A DNA stretch of 37,443 nt from Candidatus Binatia bacterium (GTDB taxonomy: Bacteria; Desulfobacterota; Binatia; Bin18): assembly GCA_022824615.1 (NCBI GenBank), contig JAJDZM010000288.1:1-37443 (forward strand). Reading direction: 5' to 3'. Shown here piece by piece: positions 15,654 through 23,761 of the stretch. The first letter of the stretch is position 1; each line of letters opens with the position of its first letter. The notes under the pieces are model-generated. The model did not search any database. It was not told the origin of the DNA and saw only the letters and a program-made list of their open reading frames with translations. The position numbers and the translations under genes were made by a program.

Positions 15654-16160
15654 TTACCCTTGCGGCCGGGCATCTTTGAGGAGCCGGACGATCTCGGGAT
15701 AGCCTCTGCCCATCGCGACTGCCTCAGGTGTCCAGCCATCTCCGCTGCCGCCTTGTACGTCGGCCCCTTTGGCTAAGAGGGCCTCAACAATGTCTCTATG
15801 ACCGTTGTATACCGCGTAGCGCAGCGGCGTGAAGCCATCCTTATCTTCAATATTGACATCTGCACCGGCTTCGAGCAGCACATTGACAATATCGGTCCTG
15901 CCAGTAGACGCGGCATACCGGAGGGCCGTTTCTCCGTGCGCTCCCGCGACATTCGGGTCCATACCGGCCTCAAGCATAAGCTGGACCGATTTCAGATCGC
16001 CCATCTGTGCCCGGCTCCGAAACATCTTTTCACTATATTTCACGTTCCGGGCCTTCAACTGAGCCCGTGGGTCGTCCGCCGGTGCAGGCGCACAGCCGGC
16101 GGCACACACAAGCAGAACAAGGACACTGTAAACGACAGACGTGAAACGGCGCTGTGACAT
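15654..16160 (-). CDS. Ankyrin-repeat lipoprotein
   Basis: A 168-residue protein with a hydrophobic signal and lipobox AAGC ending at Cys23, then four ankyrin repeats from about residue 50 to the end. The repeat units show the usual G-TPLRYA--NGH-DIV-ALL-KGADV pattern. It is probably a periplasmic or membrane-tethered protein-binding scaffold. The ATG at 16160 lies just after GGGGAAGGA; the longer frame to 16223 would bury the signal peptide. It is immediately upstream of the AI-2E-type permease, so the two may act together, but this is inferred. Confidence 0.85.
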   Translation of the reverse strand: MSQRRFTSVVYSVLVLLVCAAGCAPAPADDPRAQLKARNVKYSEKMFRSRAQMGDLKSVQLMLEAGMDPNVAGAHGETALRYAASTGRTDIVNVLLEAGADVNIEDKDGFTPLRYAVYNGHRDIVEALLAKGADVQGGSGDGWTPEAVAMGRGYPEIVRLLKDARPQG

Positions 16161-16357
16161 TCCTTCCCCTTTTCGACACATACTCCAGACTCCGTCCCAC
16201 GCCATGAGTATTATGGTGTACAAGGACTGAAAGAGTCGCCTTATTTCTTCCTATCAATTACCAGTCCTGCCAGGACGGGCAAGACCCCTGAGGCTCAGGA
16301 GCAGACCCTCCGGGCTGAACAGAGGCCCCCAAGAACGAAAAATACGCCTCGGCAGCA

Positions 16358-16870
16358 CTATCCTTGTCGCTGCATCATCACGAGCGAATACGGTTCAAAC
16401 GCACCCGTCCCAAAATCAACCTCAAGCCGCTCGGTAAAGCCGCTTTCGTGTGGGCTCAGAATTTTCCGCGCGCGTTTCGCTGTGGGCTGATGGCCGGGTG
16501 GGCGGTCCGGGAAAGAGAGACTCTGTCCATCGTAGCTCGGTTGGTAGTCAATCAGCCCTCCCCCATCGGTATAGGCACGGGCTTCGAGATGGTGATTGGT
16601 GGTATTGAAACCGAGCATCACACAGGCTTCATGCACGTCCAAGAGTCCATCCTTCAGCGGGTAGGCCACGCGCATACGCAGGGACAGAAATTGACCACCC
16701 GCCTCCCACGCTCCGACCATCTGCTTGTGAAATCGCCGCCCGCCTTTCGCATAGCTTCCATCGCCATGAAAACGTCCCACAAGAAATTCGAGCTTCTGGA
16801 GCAGTGGCGGTGGCGGTTTGGGCGGATGGGCGAGTTTGTCAGACGGCAGCGGGTCCAGCAGAGTCTCCAT
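16358..16870 (-). CDS. DUF1579-like (lipocalin/FABP-type) protein
   Basis: A 170-residue soluble protein. The segment LLQKLEFLVGRFHGDGSYAKGG begins like DUF1579/FABP-type beta-barrels, and the alternating strands that follow (QFLSLRMRVAY, DVHEACVMLGFNTTNHHLEARAYTDGGG, FTERLEVDFGTGAFEPYSLVMM) fit a barrel that binds a small hydrophobic ligand. A Pro-rich PPKPPPP stretch precedes it. The ATG at 16870 has GGGGGAG two bases upstream. No ligand or pathway can be assigned, and its neighbours are unrelated. Confidence 0.65.
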   Translation of the reverse strand: METLLDPLPSDKLAHPPKPPPPLLQKLEFLVGRFHGDGSYAKGGRRFHKQMVGAWEAGGQFLSLRMRVAYPLKDGLLDVHEACVMLGFNTTNHHLEARAYTDGGGLIDYQPSYDGQSLSFPDRPPGHQPTAKRARKILSPHESGFTERLEVDFGTGAFEPYSLVMMQRQG

Positions 16871-16903
16871 GTCTCCCCCTTACTGACACCGGCCTAGTGC
16901 CCT

Positions 16904-16999
16904 CATGATTTTGTCCCAACGGCAAAGGCCATGACCCATGTCTCAGATATACCCGACTCCCCTTTTACCGCCATCCCGAATCCGATAGCCAGGGAATAA
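16904..16999 (+). pseudogene. Relic of a second UGSC-family gene (C-terminal fragment)
   Basis: Translated in frame from 16904 to the TAA at 16997-16999, this gives HDFVPTAKAMTHVSDIPDSP followed by FTAIPNPIARE. It matches the C-terminal part of the intact UGSC protein (DRFVPTAKAM...YPFAVIRHPIASN) over nearly its whole length. Upstream the frame is closed by a TAG at 16895-16897, and no UGSC motif or start is present. It is therefore a truncated remnant, not an active gene. Confidence 0.75.
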
Positions 17000-17069
17000 G
17001 GGACGTCTCTCGGACTCGTCGCGGCATGTTTTTAGCGATGAGAGTCACGGTACGTAATTCGACACGCCC

Positions 17070-17603
17070 ATGAGTATGATCGAGCCTCATTCTAGCATGA
17101 CCCTAGTACTCGGCGGTGCGCGTTCGGGCAAGAGTACATTCGCCGAGAGCCTGGTACGCTATCATAGCCAACGGGTCTACATCGCCACCGCCGAACGTGT
17201 CGACGACGAGATGGTGCGCCGGATCGAGGCACACCGCCGCCAGCGCGGGGCTGATTGGCGTACGGTAGAAGCACCTCTTGATCTCGCAGAGGCCATTCGG
17301 CAGGAGAGCGCACCCAACGTCTGCCTGCTGATCGATTGCCTGACAGTCTGGCTCGGCAACCTCATGCATCACGGCCGGAGGATCGACGCTGCCCAAGACG
17401 CGCTGCTCGACACGCTCGCCAAGGTATCCGGGCCAATAGTATTGGTCGCCAATGAGGTCGGCCTAGGTATCGTGCCGGACAACGCCGCGGCGCGCGCCTT
17501 CCGTGACCACGCCGGCCGGCTCAATCAGGCCGTCGCCCGGTTGGCGGAGCGCGTCTACTTCGTAGCTGCGGGCTTGCCGGTTCTCCTCAAGGAACCGCCC
17601 TAA
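17070..17603 (+). CDS. cobU: Adenosylcobinamide kinase / adenosylcobinamide-phosphate guanylyltransferase
   Basis: A 177-residue bifunctional enzyme (CobU/CobP) of nucleotide-loop assembly. It phosphorylates adenosylcobinamide with NTP and then transfers GMP, giving adenosylcobinamide-GDP for CobS. The P-loop GGARSGKST sits at residues ~15-23, followed by VYIATAERVDDEM with the family's IAT block, the HRRQRGADWRTVEAP segment, LLIDCLTVWLGNL and VANEVGLGIVP, all signatures of the family. The ATG at 17070 is used; internal ATGs at 17076 and 17097 are possible and the ribosome-binding site is weak. It converges on cobS 18 bases away. Confidence 0.93.
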   Translation: MSMIEPHSSMTLVLGGARSGKSTFAESLVRYHSQRVYIATAERVDDEMVRRIEAHRRQRGADWRTVEAPLDLAEAIRQESAPNVCLLIDCLTVWLGNLMHHGRRIDAAQDALLDTLAKVSGPIVLVANEVGLGIVPDNAAARAFRDHAGRLNQAVARLAERVYFVAAGLPVLLKEPP

Positions 17604-17621
17604 GCCTCATGCGCACAACCG

Positions 17622-18395
17622 TCACAGCGACGCCAGCGCCCCAACGACTCCGAGATACATCCCCAGCTCGCTCATTTGCTGTACGCCACCGAGACAGTCT
17701 CCGGTATAGCCGCCCAGCCTGCGCTCATACATGCCGCGTATGGCGAGATGCCCGGCGGCAAGCCCTATCAGACCGACGGGAATAATGGCCTGCGCATACG
17801 CCACCCCCAATCCACACACCGCGGCCATACCGGTTGCCAGGGCGAATAGGAGGCCACCGAGACGTAGCGTCTCGGCGACCGGTGTGGCCACACCGACGGC
17901 TCGTACGTAATGGCTCGTCGCGATCGCAAGCACGGAGGACGACCGACTGGCAGCGTGCGCGGCGACCAGCAACCACGGGACAATATCTGACGGCAGCGCG
18001 ACCAGGGCCAAGATTTTCGTCGCAAGCATCAGCCCGAGCCCGGCCACGCCATAGGTTCCGAGCCGGCTGTCGCGCATGATGGCGAGCGTTTTCTCCCGAT
18101 CTGTGCCGCCGAGCCCATCGCAGACATCCGCGAATCCATCCTCGTGCAGGGCACCGGTCGCGATCAACGAGGCTGCGGTGGAGAGGACAACTGCCAAACT
18201 CATCGGAAAAACCAAATGGGCGAGCCAGAAAACGCCTCCGGCAAACGCACCGATCAAGGCGCCGACGAGCGGGTAATAACGGACCATGGCAGACAGTCTC
18301 CCCTCAGAGAAGACGCCCGACACCCGCACCGGCCAACGGGTCAGGAACTGAACGGCGAGCAGCAATGCGTCGAGTTCCCGACGGGCCGCGTTCAT
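17622..18395 (-). CDS. cobS: Adenosylcobinamide-GDP ribazoletransferase (cobalamin-5-phosphate synthase)
   Basis: A 257-residue polytopic membrane enzyme that joins adenosylcobinamide-GDP to alpha-ribazole (phosphate), the last assembly step of cobalamin. Family marks are FLTRWPVRV near the N-terminus, YYPLVGALIGA, and the acidic GALHEDGFADVCDGLGG that binds metal and substrate. Several hydrophobic helices follow, with GGYTGDCLGGVQQMSELG near the end. The start overlaps the cobT stop by four bases (ATGA), so cobT-cobS form a coupled operon on the minus strand. Confidence 0.94.
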   Translation of the reverse strand: MNAARRELDALLLAVQFLTRWPVRVSGVFSEGRLSAMVRYYPLVGALIGAFAGGVFWLAHLVFPMSLAVVLSTAASLIATGALHEDGFADVCDGLGGTDREKTLAIMRDSRLGTYGVAGLGLMLATKILALVALPSDIVPWLLVAAHAASRSSSVLAIATSHYVRAVGVATPVAETLRLGGLLFALATGMAAVCGLGVAYAQAIIPVGLIGLAAGHLAIRGMYERRLGGYTGDCLGGVQQMSELGMYLGVVGALASL

Positions 18396-19417
18396 TCTCC
18401 TGCTCCGCTAACCCCGGCAGTCTCGAAAGTTGCCATGTCCGACAGCATCGCCGCAGCGGATTTGAGAATCGGCCAGACCAGCAGCGCGCCAGTGCCTTCA
18501 CCCAGACGCATTTCCAGGTCAAGCACCGGACGGGCGGCCAGGGCCTCAAGCACCACGCGGTGGCCCGGTTCGGCGGAGCGGTGGGCGAAGATGAGATACT
18601 CTCGCAGCGGCGGGGCAAGCTCGACCGCGGCGAGCGCGGCGGCGCTCGCGATAAACCCATCTACAAGCACGCCCGTTCCGGCCTGGGCCGCGCCGATCAG
18701 CGCCCCGACCATCATTACCACTTCGAATCCTCCGTACTCGCGGAGCGCCCCACGCGCATCGAGCCGGACCGGTGTACGTGCTGCGGCCCGCGCGAGGACC
18801 GCCTGCTTGCGCGCCAGCCCGACGGCGTCAAGTCCGGTGCCGCCGCCGACCAGCGCGTCGAGCCCAATGCCGGTAAGCTTGTGGACGATCAGGCTTGCGG
18901 ATGAGGTGTTGGCTATCCCCATTTCACCGAATGCCGCCGCCTCCGCGCTGATGTCCGCACCAATCTTACGACCGCTGCCAAGCGCGGCCTCAAACTGTTC
19001 CAGCGTCATGGCAGCCTCTACGGCACTGTTTCGGGTGCCGGCAGCAATTCGCCGCGAGGTGAGTCCAGGGGCCTGGACCGCAGCGCCGGCGACGCCGGCA
19101 TCAACGACGTGCAGGTCTACACCGTTCACGCGTGCAAAGACATTCGCCGCAGCGCCACCAGCGAGAAAATTGGCAAGCATCTGCCGCGTCACCTCTTGTG
19201 GATAAGCGGACACCCCCTCAGCCGCTATCCCGTGGTCGCCCGCAAAAATGACCAAGCGACAGCGGTCCAGGCGCGGCGTGAGCGTATCCTGGATGCGGGC
19301 AATCTGCGCGGCCAGAGCCTCGATGGCTCCCAACGCGCCACGCGGCTTGGTTTTGGTGTCGATGGCGTGCTGGATCGCGGCATCCCGTGCATGGGAGACG
19401 GGCCGAATATCAAACAT
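18392..19417 (-). CDS. cobT: Nicotinate-nucleotide-dimethylbenzimidazole phosphoribosyltransferase
   Basis: A 341-residue CobT, which makes alpha-ribazole 5'-phosphate from nicotinate mononucleotide and the lower-ligand base. Family segments are KPRGALGAIEALAAQIARIQ, FAGDHGIAAEGVSAYPQEVT, the Gly-rich NFLAGGAAANVFAR, GEMGIANTSSAS and the C-terminal YLIFAHRSAEPGH, where the catalytic glutamate is expected. Length is typical. The ATG at 19417 is preceded by AAGGA. It is the first gene of a two-gene cobT-cobS unit, divergent from cobO with about 200 bases between. Confidence 0.94.
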   Translation of the reverse strand: MFDIRPVSHARDAAIQHAIDTKTKPRGALGAIEALAAQIARIQDTLTPRLDRCRLVIFAGDHGIAAEGVSAYPQEVTRQMLANFLAGGAAANVFARVNGVDLHVVDAGVAGAAVQAPGLTSRRIAAGTRNSAVEAAMTLEQFEAALGSGRKIGADISAEAAAFGEMGIANTSSASLIVHKLTGIGLDALVGGGTGLDAVGLARKQAVLARAAARTPVRLDARGALREYGGFEVVMMVGALIGAAQAGTGVLVDGFIASAAALAAVELAPPLREYLIFAHRSAEPGHRVVLEALAARPVLDLEMRLGEGTGALLVWPILKSAAAMLSDMATFETAGVSGAGE

Positions 19418-19569
19418 GAACAGATTTCCTTCAGTGGCCTCAGTCTTTTCGAGACAAGATCATTCGTATACAGCGGCGCGATGGCGACGCTTCGGGACCC
19501 TAGCATGGGGCGGGAGCAGCAACCAGTCACGGGAGGAGCGGAACCAGACACGAGGTGAGGCTGCCACCC

Positions 19570-19597
19570 TTGACTTCGGCAGGCTGGTTTGTATGTA
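19570..19597 (+). promoter_or_regulatory. Putative promoter of the cobO-btuF-btuC-btuD-cbiB-cobC operon
   Basis: TTGACT at 19570-19575 and TATGTA at 19592-19597 are separated by 16 bases, a reasonable sigma70-type pair. The cobO ATG lies 21 bases after the -10 box. No riboswitch-like sequence is seen in this short leader. Called from consensus similarity only. Confidence 0.4.
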
Positions 19598-19618
19598 TGG
19601 GGCCTGCATTTGAAGCCC

Positions 19619-20221
19619 ATGGACACTGCCGCTACGCATAAGGAAAAGATGAAGGTCCTGCGGGCCGAGCAGCGCCGTAAGGTGAGCGCCGCCCACCATC
19701 CGGGACGAGGTCTGGTGTTGGTCTATACCGGCGACGGCAAGGGAAAATCAAGCTCCGCCTTTGGTGTCATTGCCCGGGCGCTCGGCTGGGACCAGCGGGT
19801 CGGCGTCGTCCAGTTCATCAAAGGCAAATGGATGACCGGCGAACGGAAATTCTTCGCTGGATTTCCCGATCAACTTGTCTGGCACTGCATGGGCGATGGC
19901 TTCACCTGGAACACTCAGGACCGCGACCAAGACACAGCCGCCGCCGAGGCTGCCTTTGCCAAGGCGCGGGCGCTGCTGGAAAGCGGCGACTATGATCTGG
20001 TCGTGCTGGACGAAATCAACATTGCGCTCCGCTACGACTATCTGTCCGTCGAGACCGTGCTTGCCGGCCTCAAAGCCCGCTCGACCCGGACAAGTGTTAT
20101 TCTGACGGGGCGCGACGCCAAACCGGAACTTCAGGACTATGCCGACCTCGTCAGCGAGATGCGCGAGGTGAAACATCCTTTCAAAGCCGGTATCAAAGCC
20201 CAGCATGGGATTGATTTCTGA
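19619..20221 (+). CDS. cobO: Cob(I)yrinic acid a,c-diamide adenosyltransferase
   Basis: A 200-residue CobO/CobA/BtuR-type enzyme that transfers the 5'-deoxyadenosyl group of ATP to the cobalt of corrinoids. The variant P-loop YTGDGKGKSSSAFG (about residues 36-49), VGVVQFIKGKWMTGE and LVVLDEINIALRYDYL are diagnostic, and length matches the family. The ATG at 19619 is preferred over an upstream TTG at 19589. The stop lies 17 bases inside btuF, so this gene leads a tightly packed six-gene plus-strand operon covering adenosylation, import and side-chain addition. Confidence 0.95.
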   Translation: MDTAATHKEKMKVLRAEQRRKVSAAHHPGRGLVLVYTGDGKGKSSSAFGVIARALGWDQRVGVVQFIKGKWMTGERKFFAGFPDQLVWHCMGDGFTWNTQDRDQDTAAAEAAFAKARALLESGDYDLVVLDEINIALRYDYLSVETVLAGLKARSTRTSVILTGRDAKPELQDYADLVSEMREVKHPFKAGIKAQHGIDF

Positions 20222-21056
20222 GGCGGTATCCCGGCTGACCGTCCTCGCCGTTCTCGTCGGACTGGCCGCGTGCAGCCCGGCTGAGCAGCTACAACGCGTG
20301 GACCAGCCGACACGCATCGTCAGCCTTGACTACTGCGCCGATCAATACGTCCTCAAGCTGGCGCCGCGTGAGCATATCCTGGCGGTCTCGCCTGACGCCG
20401 AGAAAACCTTTTCCTACATGCGTGGCTACGCCAAGGGGCTCAGACAGGTTCGCCCCCAGGCCGAAGACGTTCTCGTCCTGCAGCCCGACTTGGTGGTCCG
20501 CTCCTACGGCGGAGGGCCGAATGTTACCGCGTTTGTCGAGCGCATAGGTACACCTGTGCTACAAATCGGCTCTGCCAGCGACCTCGACGGAGTCAGAGGC
20601 GCGATTACAGCAGTGGCCGAAGGGCTCGGCCAGCAGGCCCGCGGCGCGGCAGTGATCGCCAAGATGGACGCGCGGCTGGCAGCCCTGCGCGCCCTACCAG
20701 ACGCGCCGGCGGGGCTATATATGACGCCGGCTGGCGTGACGAGCGGACCCGGCACGCTGGTCCACGAGATGCTGCATGCCGCTGGTCTGGTCAACTTTCA
20801 GCGGGAGCCCGGCTGGCGGTCCCTGCCACTCGAGCGTTTAGCCCATGAACAACCTGACCTCGTGGCGGCCGTTATCTGGGGAGCCACGAATCACGATGAC
20901 AATTGGAGCGCAGCCCGCCATCCCATCGCCCGCCAACAGCTTCGCGAGCGGCCCGTCGTTTCGCTTGAAGGGGCCTGGGTTGCCTGCGGCGGATGGTTCC
21001 TGCTCGACGCCATTGAGGCACTGGCGTTGACGGGTAGCGGAGAGACCGCGCAGTGA
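20205..21056 (+). CDS. btuF: Corrinoid ABC transporter substrate-binding lipoprotein (BtuF-like)
   Basis: A 283-residue periplasmic binding protein of the helical-backbone metal/corrinoid type. A signal peptide ends in lipobox LAAC at Cys23. RIVSLDYCADQYVLKLAP and LQPDLVVRSYGGG are typical of the first lobe, and the C-terminal lobe contains HEMLHAAGLVNF and LERLAHEQPDLV. It should deliver corrinoid to the BtuCD permease encoded directly downstream. It overlaps cobO by 17 bases and btuC by 4. A siderophore ligand is possible on fold alone, but the cobalamin gene context makes corrinoid far more likely. Confidence 0.88.
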   Translation: MGLISEAVSRLTVLAVLVGLAACSPAEQLQRVDQPTRIVSLDYCADQYVLKLAPREHILAVSPDAEKTFSYMRGYAKGLRQVRPQAEDVLVLQPDLVVRSYGGGPNVTAFVERIGTPVLQIGSASDLDGVRGAITAVAEGLGQQARGAAVIAKMDARLAALRALPDAPAGLYMTPAGVTSGPGTLVHEMLHAAGLVNFQREPGWRSLPLERLAHEQPDLVAAVIWGATNHDDNWSAARHPIARQQLRERPVVSLEGAWVACGGWFLLDAIEALALTGSGETAQ

Positions 21057-22042
21057 CCGCGAGTGGGCTCAATCTTGCCCTGGTCACGGCGGCGGTTGTG
21101 GTGTTGGTGGCCGCCTGTTTTCTCGGCACAACCCCCATGGGCGCGCCCCGCGTACTGGCGGCGTTCCTGGGGCAGGCTCCGGTTGGCGACAGTCTGGTCG
21201 TCTGGCATATTCGCTTGCCGCGCGCGCTGGCCGCGTTCGTGGTCGGCGCCGCGCTGGGGGCAAGTGGCGCGGCCATGCAGGGTCTGCTGCGCAACCCGCT
21301 TGCAGAGCCTGGGGTCTTGGGCGTATCGGCGTCAGCCTCTCTGGGTGCGACGTTTGTGCTGTACTACGGCTTCGCAGATGCCTGGGGGTATAGCGTGCCG
21401 GTGGCCGCCATCACAGGTGCGTCCGCAGCGTCGGCCCTCATCGCCCTGGTCGCGGTTCACACCTCATCGGTGGTGACGCTCATCCTGGTCGGCGTCGGCC
21501 TGTCAAGCTTTGCGGGGGCGGCCATGTCGCTGCTGATGAATCTTGCCCCCAATCCGTTCTCACTGGCAGATATGGTGAACTGGATGCTAGGCTCTGTCGC
21601 CAACCGGAGTGTTAACGACCTGGCACTCGCCGCCCCATTCATGGCTATCGGCCTGGCCATACTCTTCGCGACCCGCCGGGGCCTGTCGGCGCTCACGCTG
21701 GGAGAGGAAGCCGCCGTCGGCGTAGGTCTCGATCTCCGTCGCCAGCGCCTCGCGGTTGTGCTGGGTACCGGGCTGGCCACCGGTGCAGCAGTCGCGATCG
21801 CCGGCGCTATAGGTTTTGTCGGTATCATCGCGCCACATATTGTACGCCCACGCGTCGGTCACGACCCGGCGCGCAGCCTGCTACCATCGGCGCTGCTTGC
21901 CGGGGTCGTCCTCGTCCTTGCCGACATCGCGGTCCGTCTGTTGCCTACCAGTTCGGAGTTGAAGCTGGGCGTGGTTGCCGCTTTCATCGGCGCGCCCGTC
22001 TTTATCTGGATCACTCTGCAACGGAGAGCGGTCCGTGACTGA
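21053..22042 (+). CDS. btuC: Corrinoid ABC transporter permease (BtuC/FecCD family)
   Basis: A 329-residue inner-membrane permease with about ten helices. Family landmarks include RLPRALAAFVVGAALGASGAAMQ near the N-terminus, RNPLAEPGVLGVSASAS, the LGSVANRSVNDL loop, LGEEAAVGVGLDLRRQRL, and GFVGIIAPHIVRPRVGHDPARS near the C-terminus, which contacts the ATPase. It starts with GTG at 21053 in a four-base overlap with btuF and its end overlaps btuD by eight bases. With BtuF and BtuD it forms the corrinoid importer of the inner membrane. Confidence 0.93.
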   Translation: MTASGLNLALVTAAVVVLVAACFLGTTPMGAPRVLAAFLGQAPVGDSLVVWHIRLPRALAAFVVGAALGASGAAMQGLLRNPLAEPGVLGVSASASLGATFVLYYGFADAWGYSVPVAAITGASAASALIALVAVHTSSVVTLILVGVGLSSFAGAAMSLLMNLAPNPFSLADMVNWMLGSVANRSVNDLALAAPFMAIGLAILFATRRGLSALTLGEEAAVGVGLDLRRQRLAVVLGTGLATGAAVAIAGAIGFVGIIAPHIVRPRVGHDPARSLLPSALLAGVVLVLADIAVRLLPTSSELKLGVVAAFIGAPVFIWITLQRRAVRD

Positions 22043-22808
22043 ACTCTGCACAAAAAACGTGACGGTCAGGGTCGGCCGGGCGACACTCGTGGAGGCGGCA
22101 TCCTTTACCCTACGGTCCGGCGAGCTGGTCGCCCTGCTCGGGCCCAATGGTGCGGGCAAGACTACCTTGCTACGCGCCGCACTGGGTCTCGGGCGGCTTT
22201 CCGCGGGGTCGGCGACGCTGGACGGCGCGGCCACGGCACGACTCTCGTCCATGGAACGGGCCCGCCGCGTAGGATATCTCCCGCAAGTGCGTCCGCTCGC
22301 TTGGCCCAATACCGTGCGTGACGTGGTCGCGCTCGGACGATTCGCCTACGGCGCAGCACTCGGACGGTTACGCGCTAGGGATGCCGAGGCGGTTGATCGC
22401 GCAGTGGCCGCATGCGATCTTGCCAACCTGGCACACCGCCGAACCGATACCTTATCTGGAGGAGAACTCGCCCGTGTTCATTGTGCCCGAGCCTTTGCCG
22501 CCGAGGCTCCGCTCCTGATTGCCGACGAGCCGACCGCAGCCCTGGACCTACGTCACCAGTTCCAGGTCATGGACCTCTTACGGCGTTTTGTGGATGCGGG
22601 CGGCGGCGTGTTGGTCGTCCTCCACGACGTGGGGCTTGCCGTCCGCTTTGCCGACCGGCTCATTTGGATGAAAGACGGAGCAATCCTTGCGGATGGTTCA
22701 CCCGAAGAGACCCTGACCGCGGACCGAATACGGACAGTCTATGGTATGCACGCGCGGGTTGAGCGGCAGGGCGCCGAGTGGAGCGTACGGATCGAAGGGG
22801 TGGTCTGA
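22035..22808 (+). CDS. btuD: Corrinoid ABC transporter ATP-binding protein (BtuD-like)
   Basis: A 257-residue ABC ATPase of the FecE/BtuD class. Walker A GPNGAGKTT (~residues 36-44), Q-loop in VGYLPQVRPLAWP, signature LSGGELARVHCARAF, Walker B LLIADEPTAALDLRHQ and the switch histidine in VVLHDVGLAVRFADR are all present, so it should be active. The GTG at 22035 overlaps the btuC end by eight bases and replaces an unsupported longer frame beginning at 21975. It energises corrinoid import with BtuC and BtuF. Confidence 0.94.
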   Translation: MTELCTKNVTVRVGRATLVEAASFTLRSGELVALLGPNGAGKTTLLRAALGLGRLSAGSATLDGAATARLSSMERARRVGYLPQVRPLAWPNTVRDVVALGRFAYGAALGRLRARDAEAVDRAVAACDLANLAHRRTDTLSGGELARVHCARAFAAEAPLLIADEPTAALDLRHQFQVMDLLRRFVDAGGGVLVVLHDVGLAVRFADRLIWMKDGAILADGSPEETLTADRIRTVYGMHARVERQGAEWSVRIEGVV

Positions 22809-22810
22809 GC

Positions 22811-23761
22811 GTGTCGTCGACCATGCTCATGCTGGGCGCATTCTTGGTTGAAGCCGTTTGCGGTTGGCCCGACTGGCTCTACCGCCGCATCCGCCACCCG
22901 GCGGTCTGGATTGGCAGCCTGATATCTGCGCTCGAAGCAACATTGAATCTGGACCGTTTCACCCCCGCCGTGCGCCGCGCGCTCGGTATGCTGACAACGC
23001 TCGTCGTCGTTGCCACAGCTACGCTGTCCGCCTGCCTATTCGTTGTCTTCCTTCCAGAAACGCCGCTCGGTTTCGCTGTGGAAGTGGCAGCGGCTTCCAG
23101 CCTGCTGGCTAGCCGTAGTCTGTATTGTCACGTCTTGCGCGTCACCCAGCGCCTGGAACACAACGATCTGACAGAGGCAAGGCAGGCTGTCAGCCACATT
23201 ATCAGCCGTGATCCCACCGAACTCGACACCGCGGGTGTTGCACGGGCGAACCTGGAAAGTCTGGCCGAGAACGCTTCCGACGGCGTCATCGCACCCCTCT
23301 TCTGGGGCAGCCTGCTCGGCTTGCCAGGGCTGATCGCGTATAAGGCTATCAATACTCTGGATTCCATGCTCGGCTACCGAACCGATCGTCTATGGGCGTT
23401 CGGCGGCTTTGCCGCCCGGCTCGACGACGTGGCCAACCTCATTCCGGCTCGCCTCACGGGCTGCCTCATTGCGCTGGCGAGTTTCAGACCCACCGCCGTT
23501 CGCGTCATGCTCCGCGACGCCCGGACTCATCGCTCGCCCAATGCGGGCTGGCCGGAGAGCGCCATGGCCGGGGCGCTCGGCATTCGGCTGGGCGGCCCAC
23601 GCGTGTATGCGGGTACGAAGACAGCTGACCCTTGGCTGAATGCGACCGCACCAGACCCCGGACCGGACGACACGCGGCGCGGGCTGCATCTCTACGTGCG
23701 GACCATGCTGCTGGCCGCACTGGTACTGCTCGTCCTGGCGGTCGGGGGAACCCGGCCATGA
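22811..23761 (+). CDS. cbiB: Adenosylcobinamide-phosphate synthase (CbiB/CobD)
   Basis: A 316-residue membrane protein that attaches (R)-1-amino-2-propanol or its phosphate to the f side chain of adenosylcobyric acid. Family features are the early GWPDWLYRRIRHPAVWIGSLI, TELDTAGVARANLESLAENASDGVIAPLFW, YKAINTLDSMLGYRTDR and the Ala/Gly-rich ESAMAGALGIRLGG. Hydrophobic helices lie at both ends. The GTG start at 22811 is two bases past the btuD stop. The stop overlaps the cobC ATG (ATGA), linking this enzyme to the maker of its aminopropanol-phosphate substrate. The symbol cobD is used for this gene in some organisms. Confidence 0.93.
   Translation: MSSTMLMLGAFLVEAVCGWPDWLYRRIRHPAVWIGSLISALEATLNLDRFTPAVRRALGMLTTLVVVATATLSACLFVVFLPETPLGFAVEVAAASSLLASRSLYCHVLRVTQRLEHNDLTEARQAVSHIISRDPTELDTAGVARANLESLAENASDGVIAPLFWGSLLGLPGLIAYKAINTLDSMLGYRTDRLWAFGGFAARLDDVANLIPARLTGCLIALASFRPTAVRVMLRDARTHRSPNAGWPESAMAGALGIRLGGPRVYAGTKTADPWLNATAPDPGPDDTRRGLHLYVRTMLLAALVLLVLAVGGTRP

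Noticed and set aside
19418..19618. Second cobalamin riboswitch before cobO
   Set aside because: No GCCACTG-type B12 core or the closing AGGAAACCTGCC element was found on either strand in this gap.
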